Assembly (NCBI GenBank): GCA_949987705.1
Contig: CATLJY010000046.1
Span: 32,241 to 96,240 of the forward strand
DNA length: 64,000 bases
Direction of reading: 5' to 3'
Origin: Thereva unica
Taxonomy: Eukaryota; Arthropoda; Insecta; Diptera; Therevidae
The notes under the pieces were generated by a model. The model saw only the letters and a list, made by a program, of their open reading frames with translations, made no database searches and was not told the DNA's origin. A program made the position numbers and the translations under genes. Below, in pieces: positions 29,647-40,669 of the stretch (the first letter of the stretch is position 1; the number at the start of each line of letters is the position of its first letter).

Positions 29647-30314
29647 TACTATCTATTACGTACCTACTATATACAATCTACTGCATATTATATACTATGT
29701 TCTGAAAAAACTTCAAAGAGTAGATTCCCATAAAAATTTAGATCCCTGAATTTGGCTGAATATAATATGACCTTTTTGCATATTTGAACACTGTTTAAAA
29801 TAGCAAAAATTTCTGTTTCGTGACTATTGCATCAACCCGACGATATGCACTGTGTACTATGTACTTCATATTTCCTATGAGGTATTAGGTATTTATTACT
29901 ATATATTATCTACTAAATATTATCTACTATTTTCCCTAAAAACTACATTATCCCAGTCATCCATCGTCCGATATTTGTGTGATAAGTTTAGGACAAATAG
30001 TTCAATTAACAAAGACCTCGGAAAGTGGTGGTACCCGATTTGCCACCTCTGCCAAAACCCGAGAAAAGTCACTGCAGACAAACACCTAGCAGACCTGTTA
30101 GCAAGTCCTAATATCACCTCCCCGCGGTGCCCCCTGGGGTACTTCTTCGGAAGGAGCTAACGGGAGACGGGCGAATGGCGAGCTCTCTGCGCCACAAAAC
30201 AAAGCTTTAAGTCGGTCGGGCTGAGGGTTAGCAACCCGCTCCCATAAAAAATACCATTGCTACGAATCGGCAAACAATGCCTCGGAACCGGATGGACAAC
30301 ACGACGACGACCTT

Positions 30315-31575
30315 TGCTTTTCGAACAAGGACACGAATGGATCATGGAATGTGAGAACACTGCTGGCTGAGGGACGGCTGGATGAAGTCCTCAACGAGAT
30401 GAATCGATATAAAATCAAGATCATGGGACTTAGCGAGACCAGATGGCCCGATGCGGGGAACATATCTGCCCAAATGGTGAGTCCTTTTTATATTCTGGGA
30501 GAAACGAAACTGAAAGCCGTAGGAGTGGCGTTGGTGTAATACTCACCAAAGAAGCCAAGTCCAGCCTCATTAGCTGGTCACCAGTTTCTGAGAGGATTAA
30601 TACCGTGCGCCTGCGTACCAGACTAAGAAGTACTACGGTAGTCCAATGCTATGCTCTAACTGAGGACGCTGAAGATGACATCAAAGACGAGTTCTATTTG
30701 CGGCTGAATGAGGTTTTTCGCTCTATTCCAAGGGGAGACATCATTGTTTTAATGGGTGACTTAAACGCACAGATCGGCCGTGACAACACCGGCCTTGAAC
30801 AAACAATTGGAAATTAAGGTCTAAGCCAAGTTACCAATAACAATGGTGAGCTTTTCGTTGACTTCTGTAGCTCCCATCAACTCATGGTAGGTGGAACTTA
30901 CTTTTGTCACAAGAAGATACACAAAGAGACCTGGGTATCGCCCGATGGTAGAACGAGAAATCAGATAGATCATGTGGCCGTCAGCCGCAGATGGAGAACT
31001 ATCCTTGAGGATGTCAGGAGTTTCAGGGGAGCAGACACTGGAAGCGACCACCATTTGGTAGTAGCAACTATTCGCCTTAAAATCGCCGCAATCAGAAACG
31101 TACAACGCGATGCTATAAACCGTAGACGGTTCAACGTAGATCTTCTGCGGGAGAGCGTTAAAAAGCGGGAATTTGATGAAAACCTACAACAAATATTAAA
31201 CCAGCACAACGTTTCTGATGACACAAATATTGAAGTGCTGTGGAGTAGGACAAAGGGCGCAATATTGACGGCTGCGGAAACGAGCATCGGTTATGTCCAA
31301 AGAAACCAGCAGTACTGGATCTCGGACACAACCTGGCAAAAAATAGAACGCAGGAGAGCCCAAAAAAATAAAGTAAACTCTACAAGCGACCCTGAAAGAC
31401 GTTACCAACTGGAAAGGGAATACTCCCAATTACACCGGGAGGTAAAAAGAAGTGTCCGGCGTGATAAAAGGCAGCAGATAAATGAGTTCGCAGATAAAGC
31501 GGAAAACGCGGCAAACACAGGCAGCAGTAAGGTGCTGTACCAAATTACTAAACAGCTCACGGAAAGCTACTAAAA
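30315..31575 (+). pseudogene. RTE endonuclease domain, frameshifted
   Basis: The frame opens with WNVRTLLAEGRLDEVLNEMN and ETRWPDAG (Glu of the SET/SEVRW motif), then shifts frame near 30480-30530 to GVGVILTKEAKSSL, YALTEDAEDD, and MGDLNAQIG (the GDFNA-type motif). A TAA at 30815-30817 interrupts it. The frame resumes with TWVSPDGRTRNQIDHVAVSR, a typical IDHI-type segment, and DTGSDHHLV, the SDH motif. A basic, helical linker follows to 31573. All three signature motifs of an apurinic-like endonuclease are present, but split over two frames. Confidence 0.8.
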
Positions 31576-33204
31576 AACATGCCGTTAAGAGTGCGGATGG
31601 AAGGCTGCTGTGCGACGAGGAGCAGCTCCAAAGATGGAGAGATTACTTCTTCGCCGCCCTGAATGGTTCATTTACACAGGAACCTCAGGAAACCAGCAGC
31701 AATGCACAGCCAATTCGAATCACCACCCGGGTCCCATCCAAGACGGAAATAGTAACCGCAATTCATGCGATGGCCAATGGTAAAGCAGCTGGGAAAGATG
31801 GCATCCCGCCAGAATTGTTGAAAGCCGACTCAAGCCTCATAGCAGATGCGCTTCAGCCAATCCTAGAAATAGCATGGAACACCTGTACCTTTCCGGAGGA
31901 TTGGACGGAAGGTATCATAGTCAAAATACCAAAAAAGGGGGACCTAACAATATGCGACAACTGGAGAGGCATCTGTTTACTATCTACTGTGGGCAAAATT
32001 TTGTCCCATATATTACTATCTAGGATAAGTGAGGCAGTAGACCGAACGCTTAGGAGGCAGCAGGCCGGATTCAGGAAGGGCCGCTCATGTATTGATCATA
32101 TCAACACCTTACGAATAATAGTGGGGCAGTCTACTGAATTCCGATCCCCCTTTACCTTGCTTTCGTAGATTATGAGAAAGCGTTCGACTCGGTCAATAGG
32201 AGCTTTATATGGCAGGCACTAAAATAATAGAATTGATAAAAGCCCTATACAAAAATTCCAAATGCAGAGTTCTCCATAATGGAAAATTATCCGACAGCGC
32301 TTCGAGGTGAGCTCAGGAGTACGACAAGGATGCCTACTCTCGCCTTTACTATTTCATCCTTGTCGGCGCTCTAGATAGTAGAACAGGCGGCATACAATGG
32401 GGTTTGTTAGACCGCCTTAAGGATCTCGACTACGCAGATGATATCTGTTTGCTGGCCCACAGACACCAGGACCTCAAAAACATGATTAACAATTTGGCAA
32501 CAGAAAGTAGTCCAGCAGGCTTAAGGATAAATCCAACTAAAACTAAAGAAATGCGGATAAATGCAAACACCATTGAACGGACTGCGCTGAATAACCGTGA
32601 CGTGGAACTGGTCGATAAATTCTGCTACCTCGGTAGTATTATTACCGAAAATGGCGGTGCAGAAGAAGATGTCAGTTCCAGAATAAATAAAGCACGAGGC
32701 GCATATGCATGCCTGTTCCGCATATGGAGATCAACGGAGATCTCAACTAACACCAAATTGCGGCTGTTCAACTCCAATGTGAAGGCAGTACTTTTGTATG
32801 GTTGCGAAACATGGAAAGTCACCCAATTCATCACAGGGCGCCTACAAGTCTTCATCAACAGATGCCTTCGTCGTATCCTAAAAATCCGTTGGCAAGATAG
32901 AATTTCAAACGAAGAACTATGGCGCCGTGCCGGCCAAGAAAGGATAGACGACCAAATCAGGCCAAGGAAATGGAATTGGGTTGGCCACACCTTGCGACGC
33001 GAAAACGAAAATCTAGCCAAACAGGCCCTTGACTGGAATCCGCAAGGATCCCGTCAAGTAGGACGACCTAGAACAACGTGGAGGAGAACCCTACTAGCAG
33101 AAGCCGCAACAACTGGGAGATCCTGGTCGGAGCTGAGAGCTGTCGCGCAAAACAGAGTCCGCTGGAGGGCAACTGTTTCCGCCCTATGTCCCATGAGGGA
33201 TTAA
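31482..33204 (+). pseudogene. RTE reverse transcriptase and C-terminal domain, frameshifted
   Basis: Frame one (to 32168) holds GKAAGKDGIPPELLKADSS, IVKIPKKGDLTICDNWRGIC and RQQAGFRKGRSCIDHI. Then the frame breaks; FVDYEKAFDS, the first catalytic block, lies near 32172-32201 in another frame. The next 200 bp are damaged. A last clean frame, 32404-33204, has LDYADDICLLAHR (catalytic YADD), INPTKTKEMR, KFCYLGSIITENGG, VLLYGCETWK, and the closing WNWVGHTLRRE and QNRVRWRATVSALCP. These are hallmark phrases of RTE-clade ORF2. The ORF would have been about 970 codons in total. Confidence 0.8.
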
Positions 33205-33282
33205 AGGAGCGCAATGACGATGATGATGAGTTTAATTTCCAAAACATTGCAACACATTTTGGAGTGAGTACATATAAGTAAC

Positions 33283-33421
33283 AATTAAATAAACTTTAAC
33301 AGAATACTCATAAATAAAATATATTGATCCTTTTCCTCTTGTATTGAGATTGATATGGAAATATAGACTAGCCATAGAAGTTACCACTTCTAAAGTGTGG
33401 TCTTACGCCCACTAATTTTTT
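33283..33421 (+). repeat. Dispersed repeat, copy 1
   Basis: Shares with 60705-60857, in the same orientation and order, the phrases AAGTAACAAT-AAATAAACTT, ATAAATAAAAT, AGATTGAT-TGGAAAT-TAGAC, AAGTT-CACT, and CTCACGC/CTTACGC-CACTAATTT. No coding capacity; the copies have clearly diverged. Family unknown. Confidence 0.6.
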
Positions 33422-34261
33422 TCTCTTGCTGAATTCTATTTTTTTTTTCTCTCGCTGAATTCTCCATTTCAACTCTTGCTGTCCATTTGTTGCATTGATT
33501 AAATTGATACCAGTAGGGTTAAATAGATCACATCGTGTTACAGACAGGTGTACATAGTTTTATATAGACATTGGACTTTCCCTTAATAACATCTTTATAA
33601 ATGAAATGTTGAATTTCTCCAAAGATCGTTGGTAACAAAAAAAATTATTCAAAAGATCAAAAAATCAGTTTGTAAATGTATCTCTTAAACGCTAAGTCGT
33701 ATCATAAAATAGTAAGTGTGCCCTTTACCTATGTCCTCAGAGGTAGCCCTAGTAAGGCATCCCGCAAGCTTAACCGGTTAATAAGAGGATCCCAAAGCTC
33801 CGCTTAAGTCCGGTATTCATTTTGCTCACCTGGTAGTGTGGTACTGACTGCGTCACAGCCTTTGTTGGCTGGTCATCGGGATATACTTGTTTTACGAGGC
33901 ATAACTAGGCCCGCCACACCACCTTGCGAGGCCTGGGGCCAAAATAGTTTGGAAGATAAGTTCCAAAAAATCTTAGACTAAAAAAATTTGTGGTAAGAAT
34001 GAGTTCATTCAGAGCACTGAATATATACATATATACTGAACGGTCGATTCTTTATTCGCGGATGAACAATTCTAAAATTACTTAGTGTAGCCTAGAATGG
34101 AACAAGTTTTATATAAATAGGGCCTTGTGCTTAGCTTGGGGTCTCAGCACTCATCTTTCCTTTGGCAGAATTAATCCCTAAGCTATCCAGCGGGAAATAA
34201 TCGAAATGCTGCAAAGAGGAGCGATTTTTTAATATGCTCCGATTGAAGCTTTTAGTCCATT
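33422..34261. other. Spacer without recognised genes
   Basis: A GC-richer part (33720-33960) holds no open frame with motifs and no tRNA-like element that I could fold. The rest is AT-rich. Confidence 0.4.
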
Positions 34262-34270
34262 CATAACGCG

Positions 34271-35508
34271 GGGGGGGGGAGTGTTCCAAAATAACGCCGT
34301 TAAGAAAATCGAACCCTAGAGGTTTTTGGGGTCGCTGATCACGAAAATCGAGCTCGCGCGGTACTAAAATTAGGGCGTCACTCCTAAAAATGCAAAAAAC
34401 ACCCCTTTTTAGGGGGTTTTCGCGATTATTTCAGTAATAATGAAAGCTAATGCGATGAAATGCACTTTTTTTTAATATTTATTTGCGAAGGTGGTTGATT
34501 TATACTAAATTAGGGCGAACTTTATGGTAAGGGGTAGTCCTAAAGAGTTGGAACTACCCCTAAATCGGCCAAAAATGGCAAAAATTGTAAACATTTTTTT
34601 TTTTTTTTTCAAGTTTATGCTTCAAATTCGATTGTGGGCGTACTGTCAGGCAAAAATAAATTATTTTCAACCCTTAAGGGGTTAAAACTACCCCTATATA
34701 ACAAAAACAACTTTATATAAAAAAAATTGCAAAAATTTATCAATTTATATTTTCTAATAAAAAGAATTTTTATTCAAACAATTCATTAAAAAAAATTTAA
34801 ATTGCAATCTACGAAAAGAATTTTTTTTTTTTCAATTTACCCCTAAGGTTTAACTCCTTTAAGAGGGTTAAAAAATTTCCAAATGTTTTAATAATATTTC
34901 ATCAAATATAAAATTTTAATGCAAAACAATAAATTTCAATTTATTCCAATTACAATTTTAATGTGGGGGTAGTTTTACCCCCTTAAGAGTTGAAAAAATT
35001 ATTTTTTTGCTGATAATACCTTTTGAACCAAATTTCAAACAAAAAGCAAAAAAAATGTTTGCAATTTTTTTAGATAAAGTTATTTTTATTTTAGTAGGGG
35101 TAGTTTTAACCCCTTAAGGGTTGAAAATAATTTATTTTTGCCTGACAGTACGCCCACAATCGAATTTGAAGCATAAACTCGGGGAAAATTATTTTTTTTA
35201 CAATTTTTGCCATTTTTCGCCAATTTAGGGGTACTTTCAACCCTTTACGAGTACCCCTTGCCATTAAGTTCGCCTTAATTTAGTATAAATTAACCCCTTT
35301 CACTAATAAATATTAAAAAAAGTGCATTTCATCGCATTAGTTTTCATTATTACTGAAATAATCTCGAAAACCCCCTAAAAAGGGGTGTTTTTTTGCATTT
35401 TTAGGGGTGACGCCCTAATTTTGGGACCGCGGGGCTTCGATTTTCGTGATCAGCGACCCGAAAAACGTTTAGGGTTCGATTTTCTTAACGGTGTTATTTT
35501 GGAACACA
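34271..35508. mobile_element. Foldback element with long inverted arms and 9-bp target duplication
   Basis: Outer ends read GTGTTCCAAAATAACGCCGT (left, from 34281) and its inverse at the right (ending GGAACAC, 35507). The arms pair over at least 430 bp: the inner phrases ATTTCAGTAATAATGAAAGC, GGGCGTACTGTCAGGC and CCTTAAGGGGTT all recur inverted on the right half, and pairing weakens near the centre (34720-35080). CATAACGCG is present on both sides (34262-34270 and 35509-35517). Nine-base duplications with very long inverted repeats point to a Mutator-like (MULE) or Foldback element. The left terminus has been replaced by a G run of nine bases. No transposase is encoded. Confidence 0.85.
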
Positions 35509-35517
35509 CATAACGCG

Positions 35518-35993
35518 CGTTTTGAATGGACTATTTAAGTAATTGTATGGATAGCGAAGGAAACATATTGGAGTTCACTCCAATCCACTTTATTAAACTT
35601 TTAACTAAATTATTCTTCACGATTCAAAATTTCTTTTTTGGTTTTAAAACCTTTATTTTATACCAAAACTACAGCTTTTTTACTTTGAATTCTTAGTTTC
35701 ATTGACACTTAGTTTAGCTTCTTTTATTCATTATTTATTTGATAATATGTAATGCACGTTAACATACACTATCTTTATTTATAAAACAGTTTTTTTATAT
35801 ATTTTAAATGAGCACTTATTTTCATTTGTATATACAATTTTTTTAATGTCAAAATCTTTTTTTTTTTTGACAACCAATTAATTTATTTGTTGTTTTCAAT
35901 TTTTTTAATATTACTTGATGCAAGTTGGCTATGCTTTTCTGCAAAGTCTTTTGCAGTCAAGTAATAGGTGAGTAGTGGGACGATGTCCCTACA
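35518..35993 (-). repeat. Probable 3' LTR (or part) of the second gypsy element
   Basis: On the minus strand, the purine run GGGAGGGGAATA (plus-axis 35994-36005) looks like a polypurine tract and is directly followed by TGTAGGGACATCG, a proper LTR start. Downstream is AT-rich with AATAAAGTGG near 35596. The LTR end could not be found because the foldback element sits at the far side, and the matching 5' LTR was not seen. Confidence 0.45.
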
Positions 35994-36016
35994 TATTCCC
36001 CTCCCAGCGTAGCGTT

Positions 36017-37478
36017 ACATGAAGTGTACCGAACGAATTGTTGCTGTTTCGCCGTTTCGGTCACACTCAAATGCAGGTTTCAGTCGATCAAGAGCTATCG
36101 ATTCGTTTGTACCATTTAGCTTGACGACAAAGTGTTTCCGTAATCTTTTGATTACTTTGAATGGTCCTTCATATGGTGTTTCAAAAGGCTACGATCGGTA
36201 CGTATGAAAACGTACTCCGCGTTTTCTAAGGCTTTCGGCACGTACACATCATTCTGTACTGACTGTGCTGTGTTGCCGACAGACCTTTCATGTGTGTGCG
36301 AAGACGTGTTAGAAATTCTGAGTGCTCTATCGGGTTCTCATCCGTTGGGATAGAAATTGAATTGGGAAGCCTCAGATTCTGTCCATAGACAAGTTCTGCT
36401 GGTGAGCATTGTAAATCGGTTTTAATTGCAGAGCGAATACCTAATAAGACAAAGGGCAAATCTTCACTCCAATGAGTAGTGTTGTCCCTTGCCATTAAGG
36501 CCGCCTTTAATAGCCTATGGAATCGCTCCTAAGCGGTTGTACGTATCCTATGCGTACCTAGAAGTTTTGTGACTTCATTGAATAATTTCGATTCAAATTG
36601 CGACCGTTGATCTGTTGTAATTTCAAGAGGTGCGCCAAATCTTGGGGCATACTCGGTGACAAAATGTTTGGCCACCGTAGTGGCTCAGATGTCTCGAATT
36701 GGATATGCTTCCAGCCATCTCGTAAATCGGTCTACGATTGTTAGGATATATGAATATCCTCGGATGGGGGCAATGGTCCAACAATATCCATATGGATATG
36801 TTCGAATCTATTATTCGGTAAATTAAAAGCTTCGTGTGGAGATTTGGTGTGTCTCGAAACTTTAGATTTTTGGCAACCTATACAGGATCTAGACCAGTTG
36901 TTACAATCTTTGTTGATCGCTGGCCAAAAATATTTTTTAGTGATAGCTTGTCTTGTGGCGCATATGCCTAGATGCGATAAACTATGTTCAGCATTGAATG
37001 CTAATTTTCTTAATTATGAAGGTATATATGGGCGTAATGTACCCTTGCTAATCTCACACCAAACTTCATGAGTTGTGAAAGGGATTGGTGTGAGTATTAG
37101 TTTTACCTTTGAGCAACGACTGGGATGCTCTTGGAGTCGTTGTAACTCTTTGTCACCTTCTTCTGCTTTCGCCAGATGTGGCAAATCGAAGGTGATTGTG
37201 TCAACGTTGTCGGCCGCTAAAGAGCGAGATAAATAATCTGCGACAACGTTTTGTTTCCCAGAGACATGTCTGATGTCTGTTGTGAGCTGGGAAATTAGGC
37301 TCAGGTGTCTTGTTTGGCGGGGAGATCTTTCGGTTTTGGTGTGAAGGGCATGTATTAAAGGTTTGTGGTCAGTGTAGACCACAAAATTTCTTCCTTCAAC
37401 AAAGTACCGAAAATGTTTTATTGCTGCAAAGATTGCGAGTAGTTCGCGATCAAATGCAGAATAATTTCGTTCAGCGGA
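36017..37478 (-). pseudogene. Gypsy 2: RNase H end and integrase
   Basis: From 37478 downward the minus strand reads AERNYSAFDRELLAIFAAIK, then VVYTDHKPLIHAL and RHVSGKQNVVADYLSRS, the end of RNase H. A zinc-finger-containing linker follows. The integrase core is readable through stops (FEHIHMDIVGPL with the first Asp; ITTDQRSQFES with the second; ERFHRLLKAAL with a Glu next to a TAG near 36530). The 89-codon frame 36495-36226 gives MARDNTTHWSEDLPFVLLGI and ELVYGQNLRLP. A frame change near 36215 leads to a C-terminal part ending at a stop near 36017. Integrase joins cDNA to the chromosome; this copy is broken. Confidence 0.8.
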
Positions 37479-37639
37479 TTTTTTTTTTTTTATTAATCGA
37501 AATGTTATAAAATGTTTACATTTTCATAAAACTACAACTAGTTCACACTAACGAGTAGTTTAAGTTTGACATACATTAAAAGACAAAAAGAAAAGAATAT
37601 TACAGTTTTATACAGAATTATTTTAAATTTTTAAAACAC

Positions 37640-38218
37640 TTAGGTGCCACCAATTAAATCATGTGGTTTGGTGCGCTTCAATCTTCGAATTAGTCCGTTC
37701 GTATTGGTGAGTTCCACTGCCTCTTGATTTATGTGCTGTATCAACTTTCGATCATGGGCTCCTGCGTATTCCACAATCGTTTCTGCTACAGTGCTCAGTT
37801 TAAGGTCGTGATGGAGATCAGTATTTCTTATATACCATGGCGCATTCACTATTCCTCTTATTACTTTATTTTAGAACCGTTGGATAGTTTCTATATTACT
37901 TTCAGTGGCACACCCCCGCTGGATTCCGTATGTCCACACGGGTCTTAATATCTGTTTGTATATAAGCAGTTTATTGTGTATAGATAGAACTGATCTTCTA
38001 CCAATAAGCCAGTATAGTTTTCTAAGTTTGATGTTGAGTTCCTCTCTTTTCTTTTTTATATGTTCTTTCCACCTAAGTTTTGCATCTAAGTTCATCCCCA
38101 AATATTTTGCAGTATTGGAGTATGGGATTTGCATTCCAGAGATGGTAATAGGAAGCGTTTGTGTTTTTTTGTTTGTGAAGTTAACGTGTACTGATTTAGT
38201 GCTATTAAGATGGATACG
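37640..38218 (-). pseudogene. Jockey-like LINE ORF2, C-terminal part
   Basis: Continues after the stop at 38219 with STKSVHVNFTNKK, AKYLGMNLDAKLRWKEHI, YKQILRPVWTYGIQ and, after a minor frame change near 37860, VNAPWYIRNTDLHHDLKL and ETIVEYAGAHDRKLIQHIN. These are standard phrases of the thumb and C-terminal domain of Jockey proteins. The stop at 37640 is followed by about 150 bp of 3' untranslated sequence and the poly(A) tail. Confidence 0.8.
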
Positions 38219-39157
38219 TCACTTTTTAGTCCAATTGACTACAGTATCTACAGCGTTTTGGAGTATACGGGTTGATTCTATTTCGCTTTTCTCGATTGCA
38301 AGTATTACTGTATCGTCGGCGAAAGTGCTTATTATACTATTTGAGGGGACTGGAAGGTCATTCGTGAAAAGTAGATATAACATTGGACCTAATATACTTC
38401 CTTGAGGTACTCCAGCTCTTATTTCTTTTAAGTGGGAGTAAGCATCCTCTTGCTTGATGCGAAAGAATCTTTTTGAGAGATAAGATTCCAAAATTGTCGC
38501 ATGTTCTTCGGGAAAGAGTGATCTCAACTTATATAGTAGTCCTTCATGCCATACCTTGTCAAACGCTTGAGCAACATCTAAAAATATCGCTGAGCATACC
38601 ATTTTTTCTTCCAGAGCTTTTTCAATAACGTAGACGATTCTATGAACCTGCTCTATGGTAGAATGCTTTTTTCTGAATCCAAACTGGTGAGTTGGTATCG
38701 TATTTTCGTTTTCAATAAATGGTTGCAGCCTCCTGATGAGAATTTTTTCAAATATTTTAGACATTATTGGTAATAAGGATATGGGTCTATAAGAAGACAC
38801 TTCATGAGGATCCTTTCCGGGCTTTGGGATCATGATTATTTCAGCGACTTTCCAATAACAAGGAACATGTTTGAGTCTAAAGCAGGCATTTATTATCCTT
38901 GTTAGTCTACAAATGGCTCCTTGGGGCAACTGTTGCATTAGCTCCGCGGTAATCAGATCATAGCCAGGGGATTTTTTCAGCTTTAAATCTTTCCGAATAA
39001 TTGCTTCGACTTCAGTTTCCGTAACTGGATGAATTTCGCCACTCCGTTGTGATGTTTCTGGCCAGGTGTTATCATTTGGGCCTTCATTGGGTTGAAATGT
39101 TTTTGACGTGCTCTGCAAATAGCTCTGCCTTCTCCAAATTGCTTTTTGCCCACCCAC
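38219..39157 (-). pseudogene. Jockey-like LINE ORF2, reverse-transcriptase part
   Basis: Reverse-transcriptase blocks in order: LKLKKSPGYDLITAELM, EIIMIPKPGKDPHEVSSYRP, QFGFRKKHSTIEQVHRI, FLDVAQAFDKVWHEGL (catalytic Asp), AGVPQGSILGPMLYLL and STFADDTVIL (catalytic FADD). The frame ends at a single TGA at 38219-38221, in a position where the reading frame continues with RIHLNSTKSVHV, so one point mutation separates it from the C-terminal part. Confidence 0.88.
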
Positions 39158-40353
39158 TATTTACTTATTTTCAGAGGTGGGTTATGCTGTATAGGACGTT
39201 TTAGGTATTTTGTTGATTTCCACAATGCATTATCCGTTGTTTTATCTGCGGTGAGTCCACTTATGTATTGGTTAATATTTTCATTTCTTATTTCTCTTAA
39301 TTGATTGCGTATAAGTGCAGTGAGTTGGTTTAGTTGCTTTTTGTAATAAGGGTACCTTGTTTGTTGCCACTTCTTTCTAATTTTTCTTTTATTAGATATT
39401 AAATCCATAATGCATTTTGGGTACCTTAAACCGATGGCTTTCTTTGTAATAGGACGAGTACTCTTCCAAGCTGCTCTTTGTATCTGTTGGGTAAAGGCGA
39501 GTGTTTCTTCATCGAGCTGATCTTTGCTTAGCATCTGTGGATGAGGATTCAATTCTTGATCAAGCAATTCTCTAAAATTATCCCAATCCGTATTTTTGTG
39601 AGTGAGATAGATGTTCTGTTTTTTAAAATTGGCGTTTTCATTAATGACCATATAGATTGGAGAATGATCGGAATTTAAATCTCTTCCTTCTTCTATTTGT
39701 AGTAAACTTCTGGATATTTGTTTTGTTATGAAGAAGTCGATGAGGTCAGGTAATTTATCCTTATCCGTAGGCCAATATGTTGGTTTGCCAGTTGACACAA
39801 ACTCACATCCTGTTTGTTGAGCTGCTTTAAGCAATTCACGACCTTTTGTTGTTATTAGACGCGATCCCCAATGCGTGTGTTTTGCGTTGAAGTCACCGCC
39901 CATGATAAATCGGTTTCTGTGTTTTTTTAATAATTCTTGATACTGTTCGGAACTAATTTTATGTCTTGGTGGGCTATAGACGGATGTGAATGAAAGCAGG
40001 CACTGTTCGGTTTTAATGCTTATTGTTGTTGCTTGAAATTCAGCTGTGCAAAACTTATCTACTTCGTAGTGTTCTATAGAGCTTTTGGCGATGATCGCGC
40101 TTCCACCCCTTGCATTGTTATGGGGATGGTTTGTGTAGTATATTTTATAGTTTTTGAACTTAAGAAAAGATTGGTTTGTAAAGTGCGTTTCCGATATCAA
40201 GCACAAATCAATTTTTTCAATTTCAAACACTGCCTGTAATTCGTCTTTGTGTTTTAACAGGCCGTTTGCATTCCAGAGCATTATTTTTAGTGACTTAGCT
40301 ATTGGTCTTATTTTGTGTAAGTCTATTTTCTTGCAGATGTATTTCAACACCAT
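39157..40353 (-). pseudogene. Jockey-like LINE ORF2, endonuclease part
   Basis: A 398-codon frame, MVLKYICKKIDLHKIRPIAK at its start. Endonuclease motifs: IMLWNANGLLKHKDEL (Asn), CLISETHF (Glu), VYSPPRH, FIMGGDFNAKHTHWGS (Asp, Asn), DLIDFFITK and NSDHSPIYM (Asp-His). A linker with KWQQTRYPYYKKQL follows. The frame stops at TAG near 39157, after which two small frame changes lead into the reverse transcriptase. The domain nicks target DNA to start insertion. Confidence 0.85.
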
Positions 40354-40603
40354 CTAATCTTTTTTGAAGTAAAGTAATAAGGCATTCTTGTTTTTCTAGT
40401 TTTTCTAGGATTTGGTTTAGCAATTGTTGTTCTCCAGTTCCTTTTTGTATGTTTGGCCTACATATTTTTGTTACCTCGGCATAGCTTAGCTTATTTCCAG
40501 AATTATTGAAATTTCCACTAGCTGTATTATTGGAGTAAATCGGTCGAGTGACGGTCGGTAAATTATTTTCCTTCGATTTTTTACTTCGTTCGTCATTTCT
40601 CAT
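40295..40603 (-). pseudogene. Jockey-like LINE ORF1, short remnant
   Basis: A 102-codon frame starting MRNDERSKKSKENNLPTV, with KLSYAEVTK and a C-terminal helix with leucine spacing (QQLLNQILEKLEKQECLITL). The C-terminal half resembles the end of Jockey-type ORF1 proteins, which bind RNA. The usual zinc-knuckle region is absent, suggesting an internal deletion between the 5' end and the ORF1 C-terminus. Its stop overlaps the start of the ORF2 frame by some 60 nt. Confidence 0.5.
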
Positions 40604-40669
40604 TTTTTATAGTTCCTTTGCAACTAAGCAGCCCCGGTAACTAGCAGGATGTTGTTCATTACAATATGA

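Larger units (their letters stand above)
29940..33231 (+). mobile_element. RTE-like LINE, nearly full length but decayed
   Basis: A single ORF region encodes an APE endonuclease followed by an RTE-type reverse transcriptase and the conserved RTE C-terminus, ending at the stop 33202-33204 and followed by a short 3' end with GATGATGATG (33219-33228). A tiny 3' untranslated region ending in a short tandem repeat is characteristic of RTE elements. The 5' boundary is approximate; the GC-richer leader from about 29950 to 30300 looks like its 5' untranslated region. At least four frameshifts or stops break the ORF, so it is inactive. A second, partial copy of its end lies at 9836-10005. Confidence 0.8.
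37479..40669 (-). mobile_element. Jockey-like LINE inserted in gypsy 2
   Basis: On the minus strand it starts at 40669, inside RNase H codons of the host element, and ends in a poly(A) tail (poly(T) on the plus strand, 37479-37491). A short, slightly mismatched duplication flanks it: AGCGGA (37473-37478) and AGCAGA (40670-40675). It contains a short ORF1 remnant, an endonuclease frame and a reverse-transcriptase frame followed by the C-terminal part. About 3.2 kb long. Two or three frame defects make it inactive, but the protein reads well, so it is younger than its gypsy host. Confidence 0.85.
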
